Positions 1 through 7,356 of a stretch of 7,356 nucleotides of DNA are shown here, one piece after another. Made by a program: the position numbers and the translations under genes. Numbering within the stretch: position 1 is the stretch's first letter; the number at the start of each line of letters is the position of its first letter. Under the pieces are notes generated by a model, which saw nothing but the letters and a program-made list of their open reading frames with translations, ran no database searches and was not told where the DNA came from. The stretch is from Nitrospinota bacterium. Lineage in GTDB: Bacteria; Nitrospinota_A; UBA7883; JADGGD01. The stretch spans positions 1 through 7,356 of the forward strand of contig JADGCD010000107.1 of NCBI GenBank assembly GCA_015229165.1, read 5' to 3'.

Positions 1-167
1 AGCCGGTCCTCCCCTACGCGCTGGCCTTCGCCGCCGGGGCGATGATCTTCGTGGTGGCCGAGGAGCTGATCCCCGAGTCGCAGCAGGGGGGCTTCGCCGA
101 CCAGGCCACCATGGGGCTGATGGTCGGGTTCGCCGTCATGATGACGCTCGACGTGGCGCTGGGCTGA
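1..167 (+). CDS. ZIP-family metal transporter, C-terminal fragment
   Basis: This is the last 54 codons of a gene that begins before the window; the reading frame starts at base 3 and the stop is TGA at 165-167. The peptide has two hydrophobic segments: residues with FAAGAMIFVVAEELIPES, then a short polar loop, then GLMVGFAVMMTLDVALG at the extreme C terminus. The AEELIPES motif followed by a final helix matches the end of ZIP (ZupT/GufA-like) transporters, where acidic residues of this helix help bind the divalent metal. ZIP proteins move Zn, Fe or Mn into the cytoplasm across the inner membrane. The substrate cannot be told from this fragment. A TerC-type gene follows after 70 bases on the same strand, so the pair may be a small metal-transport group, but this is inference from adjacency. 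The upstream metal-binding helix (TM4) is outside the window. Confidence 0.8.
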   Translation, partial: PVLPYALAFAAGAMIFVVAEELIPESQQGGFADQATMGLMVGFAVMMTLDVALG

Positions 168-190
168 CCGGGACGTCGCCGGGCGAATTT

Positions 191-199
191 TGGTAGAGT
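191..199 (+). promoter_or_regulatory. Possible extended -10 promoter element for the TerC/Alx gene
   Basis: The sequence TGGTAGAGT has the TGn plus hexamer form of an extended -10 element (TAGAGT at 194-199). I see no convincing -35 at the normal distance, which an extended -10 may not need. Transcription from here would give a leader of roughly 30 bases. This is weak evidence from one motif; read-through from the ZIP gene is equally possible. Confidence 0.3.
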
Positions 200-237
200 C
201 TCGCTCCCTGCCGCATGAAGCGGAGGGGCGACTGGAG

Positions 238-1173
238 ATGACGATGGCTCTTGAAAGTGTCGGAACCCCCTCCCTATGGGTCGGCTTCACCCTCTTCGTG
301 CTGCTCATGCTGGCGCTCGACCTGGGGGTCTTCCACCGGCGGGCGCGGGAGGTCGGGGCGCGGGAGGCGCTTTTGTGGACCGCCGTATGGATCGGTCTGG
401 CGCTCCTCTTCAACGCCGGGATCTACCATTGGTTCGGCGCCGAGCGTGCGCTGGAGTTCCTCACCGGCTACCTGATCGAGAAGGCCCTGTCGGTCGACAA
501 CATCTTCGTCTTCATCGTCATCTTCTCGATGTTCGCTCTTCCGGCCCGTCTCCAGCACACGGTCCTTTTCTGGGGGATTCTGGGGGCGCTGGTGATGCGG
601 GCGCTGTTCATCTTCGCCGGGGCGGCGCTGTTGCAGCAGTTCCACTGGGTCATCTACCTCTTCGGCGTCTTTCTGGTCTACACGGGGGGGAAGCTTTTGT
701 TCCAGGGGGAGGGGGAGGTCCACCCCGAGCGGAATCCGCTGGTCCGGCTGTTCCGACGGTTCGTCCCGTCGGTGGGGGAGTACCGGGAGGGGCGCTTCAC
801 CGTCGTCGAGGGGGGGAAGCGCTACGCCACCCCGCTGCTGCTGGTTCTGGTGGCGGTCGAGGCGACCGACATCGTCTTCGCCGTCGATTCGATCCCGGCC
901 ATCTTCGCCATCACCACCGACCCGTTCATCGTCTACACCTCCAACATCTTCGCCATTCTCGGCCTGCGGGCCCTCTATTTCGCCCTGGCGGACATGATGG
1001 GGGCGTTCCCCTACCTGAAGAGCGGGCTGGCGCTGGTGCTGGTCTTCGTGGGGGGCAAGATGCTCGTGTCGGGCGTCTTCACGATTCCGATCCTCGTCTC
1101 GCTGGGGGTGGTCGTCCTGCTGTTGGGGGGCTCCGTGGCCGCCTCGTGGCTGTTCCCGCCGCGCAAGGGGTGA
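238..1173 (+). CDS. TerC/Alx-family integral membrane protein (probable metal-ion exporter)
   Basis: The 311-residue polytopic membrane protein has about eight to nine hydrophobic segments (near residues 12-32, 45-65, 76-100, 107-127, 136-152, 199-220, 231-252, 262-282 and 283-305). Two family signatures are plain: EKALSVDNIFVF at 81-92 and VEATDIVFAVDSIPAI at 207-222, whose membrane-embedded acidic residues (E81, D87, E208, D211, D217) are typical of TerC/Alx proteins. The length is close to E. coli Alx (about 320 residues). Alx-type members are linked to manganese export and some TerC proteins to tellurite resistance; here metal export at the inner membrane is the likeliest role, by family only. 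The ATG at 238 is chosen because GGAGGGG at 222-228 lies 9 bases upstream. An ATG two codons later (244) is possible, and an in-frame TTG at 190 is unlikely. The soluble loop at about 153-198 is basic, as expected for a cytoplasmic loop. The preceding gene is a ZIP transporter. No Mn riboswitch fits the short leader. Confidence 0.9.
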   Translation: MTMALESVGTPSLWVGFTLFVLLMLALDLGVFHRRAREVGAREALLWTAVWIGLALLFNAGIYHWFGAERALEFLTGYLIEKALSVDNIFVFIVIFSMFALPARLQHTVLFWGILGALVMRALFIFAGAALLQQFHWVIYLFGVFLVYTGGKLLFQGEGEVHPERNPLVRLFRRFVPSVGEYREGRFTVVEGGKRYATPLLLVLVAVEATDIVFAVDSIPAIFAITTDPFIVYTSNIFAILGLRALYFALADMMGAFPYLKSGLALVLVFVGGKMLVSGVFTIPILVSLGVVVLLLGGSVAASWLFPPRKG

Positions 1174-1183
1174 GTTCGCCCGT

Positions 1184-1212
1184 TTGCCACGGCGGCGCCT
1201 CTTGGCTAGAAT
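1184..1212 (+). promoter_or_regulatory. Sigma70-type promoter of the kinase/membrane protein/rsmD run
   Basis: TTGCCA (1184-1189) and TAGAAT (1207-1212) are separated by exactly 17 bases; each matches its consensus at five of six positions. The -10 sits inside a perfect short inverted repeat, ggctagaatagcc (1204-1216). The promoter begins 11 bases after the TerC stop, so the downstream genes can be expressed independently of it. The start point would be near 1219, giving a leader of about 38 bases before the ATG at 1257. Confidence 0.65.
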
Positions 1213-1256
1213 AGCCGTCTTTCAACACGAACCCTTCCGTGCGGAGCGATGAACCC

Positions 1257-2189
1257 ATGAGCCTTCTGGTCGTCGGAACGATGGCGTACGACAGCGTGAA
1301 AACCCCCTTCGGCCACCGCGACCGGGCGCTGGGGGGATCGGCCACCTACTTCTCGCTGTGCGCCTCCCGGTTCACCGACGTGAATCTGGTGGCCGTCATC
1401 GGCGAAGACTTCGACCCGAAAGATTTGGCGCTCCTCTCCGACCGGGGGGTCAACATCGAAGGGGTGGAGCGACAGGCCGGAAAATCGTTCCACTGGAAAG
1501 GGGAGTACGGGTTCGACCTGAACGAGGCCAAGACCCTCGACACGCAGTTGAACGTTCTGGCCACGTTCGACCCGAAGCTGCCGGAAAGCTACACGAAGAG
1601 CGACTACGTCTTTCTGGCCAATATCGACCCGCGGCTCCAGCAGAAAGTGCTGGACCAGGTGACGGCGCCCAAACTGGTGGCCTGCGACACCATGAACTTC
1701 TGGATCGACAGCGCCCCCGACGCCCTGAAGAAAACCTTCGAGCGGGTCGACGTGGTCATCATCAACGAGGGGGAGGCCCGGATGCTGGCCAAGACCCCCA
1801 ACCTGGTGAAGGCGGCCCGGGAGATCCAGTCCATCGGCCCGAAGACGGTCATCGTCAAGCGGGGGGAGTACGGCTCCTTGTTGTTCCACGGCGCGGACGT
1901 TTTCTCCGGCCCGGCCTACCCGCTGGAGGAGGTCTTCGACCCCACCGGCGCCGGGGATACCTTCGCCGGTGGTTTCATGGGGCATATCGCCCGGCAGAAC
2001 CCGGAACGGCTGACCGGGGAGCTGTTGCGGCAGGCCATTGTCATGGGGGGGGTCATGGCCTCCTTCACGGTGGAGCGGTTCTCCGTCGAGCGGCTGGCGT
2101 CGCTGGAAGCGGCCGAGATCGCCGACCGGTTCCGGGCCATGAAGCGGCTGACCCATTTCGACGACCTGACCGGCGCTCCGACGAAGTAG
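1257..2189 (+). CDS. PfkB/ribokinase-family carbohydrate (or nucleoside) kinase
   Basis: This 310-residue cytosolic kinase transfers phosphate from ATP to a sugar- or nucleoside-like hydroxyl. The PfkB C-terminal signature DPTGAGDTFAGGF is at 228-240, with D234 the expected catalytic base and GAGD forming the anion hole. Substrate-side glycines GGSAT are at 26-30. The NxxE magnesium motif is present as NEGE (170-173), and VKRGEYGSLLF (200-210) is the usual strand and loop before the ATP site. The length is normal for the family. The ATG at 1257 is supported by GGAG at 1243-1246 and by the family start, a short strand leading into VVGTMAYDSV; an in-frame GTG at 1239 would add six residues that do not fit. 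The exact substrate cannot be read: the first ten residues and GGSATYFSL resemble the uncharacterised 'sugar kinase' group rather than ribokinase, adenosine kinase or fructokinase proper. It leads a run with the small membrane protein and rsmD and has its own promoter. Confidence 0.9.
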   Translation: MSLLVVGTMAYDSVKTPFGHRDRALGGSATYFSLCASRFTDVNLVAVIGEDFDPKDLALLSDRGVNIEGVERQAGKSFHWKGEYGFDLNEAKTLDTQLNVLATFDPKLPESYTKSDYVFLANIDPRLQQKVLDQVTAPKLVACDTMNFWIDSAPDALKKTFERVDVVIINEGEARMLAKTPNLVKAAREIQSIGPKTVIVKRGEYGSLLFHGADVFSGPAYPLEEVFDPTGAGDTFAGGFMGHIARQNPERLTGELLRQAIVMGGVMASFTVERFSVERLASLEAAEIADRFRAMKRLTHFDDLTGAPTK

Positions 2190-2203
2190 GACGGTAAAAG
2201 CCG

Positions 2204-2548
2204 ATGCCCCTCCCCCAACTCGACCCGAAAGACATCCCCCCCCCCTGGATGGTGGTGATGCTGACGCTGGTCTTCCCCGGCGGCGCGCAGCTTGCGCTGG
2301 GGGAGAAGAAGCGGGGTGCGCTTTTCGTCGCCGTGACGGTGATTCTGATGGGGCTTTTCTTTCTCGTCTTCGCGCTGCTGGTGGCCGACTTCTACGGACG
2401 GATGCAGACCGGCCAAGCCCAACCGACCGACATGGGCGGGCGTCTGGCGCAGCTCGGGTATGTCCTGCTGGCCGGGGTGGTGGAGGCGGCGGTGGCCGCC
2501 GTCGACGCGCTGGCGCTGCGGCGGCGCATCGTCGCCGCAAAACGGTGA
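2204..2548 (+). CDS. Small three-helix membrane protein, unknown function
   Basis: The 114-residue protein has three predicted membrane segments, near residues 16-33, 38-62 and 84-103, and a basic C terminus (RRRIVAAKR, 106-114). The stretch FPGGAQLALGEKKRGALF (24-41) recalls the pattern seen in small TM2-like membrane proteins, in which a Pro-Gly turn and a GxxxxG region precede a basic loop and the second helix. That resemblance is weak and gives no function. It starts 14 bases after the kinase stop, with only a poor ribosome site (GGACGG at 2189-2194). Its stop overlaps the rsmD start, so the two are probably translationally coupled. Codons 11-14 contain a run of ten C (2236-2245), a possible slippage site. 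The protein could be a conserved neighbour of the kinase; I do not recognise it. Confidence 0.75.
   Translation: MPLPQLDPKDIPPPWMVVMLTLVFPGGAQLALGEKKRGALFVAVTVILMGLFFLVFALLVADFYGRMQTGQAQPTDMGGRLAQLGYVLLAGVVEAAVAAVDALALRRRIVAAKR
2236..2245 (+). repeat. Homopolymer run of ten C inside the small membrane-protein gene
   Basis: The run spans the last base of the Ile11 codon and three CCC proline codons (residues 12-14). It is the longest single-base run I see in the window; others reach seven or eight. Gain or loss of one C would shift the frame right at the start of the gene. Strong use of CCC and GGG codons here makes such runs likely by chance. Confidence 0.9.
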
Positions 2549-3061
2549 GGATCGTCGGCGGCAGGCTGCGGGGGGCGCCCCTCTGGTGTCCCCCCGGCGA
2601 CCGGCTGCGCCCCACCGCCGACCGGGCCCGGGAGGCGCTCTTCAACATCCTCGCCCCGGTCGTCGAGGGCGCCACGTTTCTCGACCTGTTCGCCGGGACC
2701 GGCGCCGTCGGCTACGAGGCCCACTCCCGGGGGGCGGCCCGGGTGGTTCTGGTGGACACCGACGTGGAGGCCCTCTCGAAGAACGCCCTGCGTCTGCGGA
2801 TTCGCACCGACGGCGACGCGGTGTCGGTCATCCGGGGGGGATTCGACGCCGCCTGCCGACGGCTGGCGGGGGATCGGTTCGACCTGATCTTCGCCGACCC
2901 GCCGTGGAAAGAGGGGATGGAGAGGGCGATTCTCGAACGGGCGGCCCCGCTGTTGGCCGAAGACGGCGGGCTGATTCTTGAGAGCTGGGTGAAGGTCGAT
3001 CCCCCCCGTGAGGCGGAGGGACTGACGGTCGATGACGTCCGCCGCTACGGCGACACCAAGT

Positions 3062-3087
<26 letters not shown>
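2545..3087 (+). CDS. rsmD: 16S rRNA (guanine(966)-N2)-methyltransferase RsmD
   Basis: The 180-residue SAM-dependent enzyme methylates N2 of G966 of 16S rRNA during assembly of the small ribosomal subunit. The N terminus MRIVGGRLRG followed by RPTADRAREALFNIL (22-36) is diagnostic for RsmD. The SAM-binding motif FLDLFAGTGAVG is at 45-56, the acidic residue of the ribose contact is D71 (LVDTD), and the catalytic N-methyltransferase motif is DPPW at 118-121, where many homologues have DPPY. The C terminus has the typical GDTKFTFYRR (169-178). The length is normal for the family. The start is GTG at 2545, sharing GTGA with the stop of the upstream gene. There is no good ribosome site, so translation likely depends on that overlap. 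In many bacteria rsmD is followed by coaD; here a minus-strand kinase gene meets it tail to tail and overlaps by 26 bases. Confidence 0.93.
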
Positions 3088-4867
<1,780 letters not shown>

Positions 4868-4935
4868 GATCAGGGTCAAAACCTCCAACCCGCCGATGAT
4901 GCGCCCGCCGCCGCGGACGCGGATGAAACCGCCCC

Positions 4936-4941
4936 ATTATA
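4936..4941 (-). promoter_or_regulatory. Probable -10 element of the hybrid kinase gene
   Basis: The minus strand reads a perfect TATAAT here, in the gap between the methyltransferase stop and the kinase start. No good -35 is visible 16-18 bases upstream (CCTGAA is the nearest, inside the methyltransferase 3' end). Transcription would begin near 4929 and give a leader of about 60 bases. In such GC-rich sequence a perfect TATAAT is unlikely by chance, so I favour a real promoter. Confidence 0.5.
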
Positions 4942-4959
4942 CCGCAACCGCAGTCCGCT

Positions 4960-5526
4960 TCAGGGGCGACGTCCCCCGAGAACATACCAGTCGTCCCAGA
5001 GGGGGTGGACGGCAAGGTCGCTTAAGCCCCCCCGCCGCATCGCCTCCGCCGCCCGCTCCCGCGAGATCCGTTTGGCCAATGGCGGCCCCCCCTCGGTCTC
5101 CCGGGCCTCCCAGTCGATGGCGAAGAGACGTCCGCCCGGTTTCGTCACCCGGAAAAGCTCCCGGTGAAAGAGAGCCGGGTCGGCCACCTCGTGCAGGAGA
5201 TTGGCGTGGAAGACCAGGTCGGCCGTGGCGTCGGCCAGCGGCAGCGGAAACGCCAGCCCCCGGACCAGCCGGATATCCCCCGGCAGCCCCTTGGCGCGGA
5301 AGACTTCAAGAAGCTGGGCGGAGAAGTCGACCCCCACATAGGTCCGGCAGGCGCCGCTCATCCCCTCGGCGAAGTAGCCGGTTCCGCAGCCGATGTCGAC
5401 GACCGTCTCGTCCGGTCCCGGGGCGAGGAGGGCCGCCAGCGCCGCCGGGCTCATCCGGGCCCGCCGTTCGGGCGCCTCCAGGCGGCGCCATTTCTCCGGG
5501 TCGAACCGCTCGGCGGTCAGGCTCAT
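4960..5526 (-). CDS. Class I SAM-dependent methyltransferase, substrate unknown
   Basis: The 188-residue protein is a small Rossmann-fold methyltransferase of the Methyltransf_11/25 type. Motif I is VVDIGCGTGYF (42-52), the acidic residue contacting the SAM ribose is D67 (VGVDFS), and HANLLHEVADP (107-117) together with VTKPGGRLFAIDWE (127-140) are the usual post-II and post-III motifs. The N-terminal FDPEKWRRLEAPERR (8-22) recalls a widespread uncharacterised group with an F-D-P...L..PERR opening. Similarity to UbiE/MenG-like enzymes is general only, and no substrate can be inferred. The ATG at 5526 is preceded by AAGGAG (5532-5537) at a gap of 5 bases, a clear ribosome site. An upstream in-frame ATG at 5559 overlaps the -10 promoter element and is rejected. 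The gene diverges from trpG, and the kinase gene follows on the same strand after about 92 bases. Confidence 0.88.
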   Translation of the reverse strand: MSLTAERFDPEKWRRLEAPERRARMSPAALAALLAPGPDETVVDIGCGTGYFAEGMSGACRTYVGVDFSAQLLEVFRAKGLPGDIRLVRGLAFPLPLADATADLVFHANLLHEVADPALFHRELFRVTKPGGRLFAIDWEARETEGGPPLAKRISRERAAEAMRRGGLSDLAVHPLWDDWYVLGGRRP

Positions 5527-5536
5527 GGGGGCTCCT

Positions 5537-5565
5537 TTCAAACGGGTGTTCTCTTGCATTATACT
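5537..5565 (+). promoter_or_regulatory. Promoter of the trpG-trpD run
   Basis: TTCAAA (5537-5542, four of six consensus bases) and TATACT (5560-5565, five of six) are separated by 17 bases. The transcript would begin near 5572, leaving a leader of about 19 bases before the trpG ATG at 5591. That is too short for a trp leader peptide and attenuator. The -35 lies beside the methyltransferase ribosome site, and the -10 overlaps the minus-strand -10. Confidence 0.55.
5558..5563 (-). promoter_or_regulatory. Probable -10 element of the methyltransferase gene
   Basis: The minus strand reads TATAAT, placing a start point near 5551 and a leader of about 25 bases that includes the AAGGAG ribosome site. 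No recognisable -35 lies 16-18 bases upstream. Four of its six bases are shared with the plus-strand -10 of trpG. Confidence 0.5.
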
Positions 5566-5590
5566 AACCCCTCAATTCCGAGAAGACCCG

Positions 5591-6168
5591 ATGCTGCTCC
5601 TCATAGACAACTACGACTCCTTCACCTACAACCTGGCCCAGTACTTCACCGAGCTGGGCGCCGGGGTGAAGGTGGTGCGCAACGACGCCCTGACCGTGGC
5701 CGACATCGAGCGGATGGCGCCCGCGCGGATCGTCATCTCCCCCGGCCCCAAGACCCCCGCCGAGGCCGGGATCTCGGTGGAGGTCATCCGCCACTTCACC
5801 GGCAGGCTGCCGGTCATGGGGGTCTGTCTGGGGCATCAGGCCATGGCCGAAGCCTTCGGCGGGCGGGTGATCCGGGCGCCGTACCTGATGCACGGCAAGA
5901 CCTCCTCCATCCACCACGACGAGCAGGGGCTCTACGTCGGCATGGAGAACCCCTTCACCGCCACCCGCTACCACTCGCTGGTGGTGGAGGAGGCGACCCT
6001 CCCGGCCGCGTTCGTCGTCACCAGCCGCACCCCCGACGGGATCGTCATGGGGATGCGCCACCGGACCGCCCCCACCGAAGGGGTCCAGTTCCATCCCGAG
6101 TCGATCATGACCGTCGGCGGCAAGCGGTTGCTGTCCAATTTCCTTTCGTGGCAGGGAGGGGTCGCCCC

Positions 6169-6178
<10 letters not shown>
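5591..6178 (+). CDS. trpG: Anthranilate synthase component II (glutamine amidotransferase TrpG/PabA)
   Basis: The 195-residue class I glutamine amidotransferase releases ammonia from glutamine for its partner (TrpE, or PabB in folate synthesis). The start MLLLIDNYDSFTYNL is characteristic. The catalytic triad is visible: C79 in GVCLGHQ, H168 and E170 in VQFHPES. The oxyanion-loop motif ISPGPKTP is at 49-56, where most homologues read SPGPGTP: the second glycine is lysine here. The HGKTSSIHHD region (101-110) and YHSLVVE (127-133) are also typical. The length is normal. The start at 5591 has only a weak ribosome site (GAGAAG at 5580-5585). trpD overlaps its 3' end by 10 bases, which argues for the tryptophan role, but many bacteria use one such subunit for both anthranilate and aminodeoxychorismate synthesis. 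No trpE gene precedes it in the window; a divergent methyltransferase gene does. Confidence 0.93.
6154..6161 (+). promoter_or_regulatory. Strong ribosome binding site fixing the trpD start
   Basis: GGGAGGGG inside the end of trpG lies 7 bases before GTG at 6169. It decides for this GTG as the trpD start, although the frame stays open much further upstream. Translation of trpD probably follows that of trpG closely. Confidence 0.75.
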
Positions 6179-7182
<1,004 letters not shown>

Positions 7183-7185
7183 TCC

Positions 7186-7356
7186 ATGGGCGACGAAACG
7201 ACGCAGGCCGCCCGCCGCGACCGGATTCTGGCCGACGCGAAGCGGATCGTGGTCAAGATCGGCTCCGGCGTGTTGACCGGCGAGACCTACGACGCGGTGG
7301 ACGAAGGGGTCATCGCCCGGATCGCCGGGCAGGTGGCCGCCCTCATCGGCGCGGGG
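7186..7356 (+). CDS. proB: Probable glutamate 5-kinase, N-terminal fragment
   Basis: The first 57 codons of a gene run off the end of the window. After a polar leader of about 19 residues comes RIVVKIGSGVLTG (20-32), the glycine-rich ATP/substrate loop of amino acid kinases in the form typical of ProB (VVKIGSGVLT). It is followed by VDEGVIARIAGQVAALIGAG (38-57), matching the first helix that ends in the A-L-x-x-x-G turn. ProB phosphorylates the side-chain carboxylate of glutamate, the first step of proline synthesis. Other amino acid kinases (UMP kinase, ArgB) have different loops, so ProB is favoured but rests on 57 residues. The ATG at 7186 follows the trpD stop by 3 bases and has no clear ribosome site, which suggests coupling to trpD translation. 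The leader before the kinase loop is longer than in many ProB proteins. Confidence 0.78.
   Translation, partial: MGDETTQAARRDRILADAKRIVVKIGSGVLTGETYDAVDEGVIARIAGQVAALIGAG

Noticed and set aside
168..237. A manganese (yybP-ykoY) or pH-responsive leader before the TerC/Alx gene
   Set aside because: Only 70 bases are available and the expected conserved blocks are not visible; the likely transcript leader is about 30 bases.
1206..2675. A 489-codon open frame on the minus strand opposite the PfkB kinase
   Set aside because: It is compositionally skewed (Arg, Pro, Gly, His), crosses three real plus-strand genes and has no recognisable motif.
5566..5590. A trp attenuator or leader peptide before trpG
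   Set aside because: The leader is about 20 bases, with no run of Trp codons and no terminator hairpin followed by T residues.
5164..6168. An upstream extension of the trpD frame by over 300 codons
   Set aside because: The extension is antisense to the methyltransferase and out of frame with trpG, is Arg/Gly/Pro-rich, and the clear ribosome site before GTG 6169 plus the TrpD family start show where the protein begins.

Overview
The window is a GC-rich, gene-dense stretch of a bacterial chromosome. It holds ten genes, eight complete and one cut off at each end, with almost no intergenic space: the largest gap without a gene is about 92 bases. Gene content and style (GGG/CCC-rich codons, a hybrid histidine kinase of CckA-like layout, RsmD, trpGD, Alx/TerC) suggest a Gram-negative, proteobacterium-like organism, perhaps delta-like. 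The sequence alone does not fix a taxon. I see no mobile elements, phage genes, CRISPR arrays, tRNAs, rRNAs or clear intrinsic terminators.

Layout from left to right. (1) The 3' end of a ZIP-family metal transporter is followed closely by a complete TerC/Alx-type membrane protein (238-1173), so two putative metal-ion transporters are adjacent. (2) A well-formed sigma70-type promoter (1184-1212) precedes a three-gene run: a PfkB-family sugar/nucleoside kinase, a small three-helix membrane protein of unknown function, and rsmD, whose GTG start overlaps the previous stop. (3) Two minus-strand genes follow: a membrane-bound hybrid histidine kinase with a C-terminal receiver (3062-4867) and a small class I SAM-dependent methyltransferase (4960-5526). 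The kinase gene meets rsmD tail to tail and overlaps it by 26 bases. (4) A compact divergent promoter region (about 5532-5590) separates the methyltransferase from a plus-strand run of trpG, trpD (10-base overlap) and the start of a probable proB (3-base gap). This run makes enzymes of tryptophan synthesis (anthranilate synthase glutamine amidotransferase subunit, anthranilate phosphoribosyltransferase) and probably the first enzyme of proline synthesis.

Most of the window is ordinary core-genome housekeeping, and I found no convincing new multi-gene system. The points worth a second look are modest: a run of ten C near the start of the small membrane-protein gene, the rsmD/kinase 3' overlap, overlapping -10 elements of two divergent promoters, a proB-like gene in the place usually held by trpC with no trpE in front, and an orphan CckA-like hybrid kinase.
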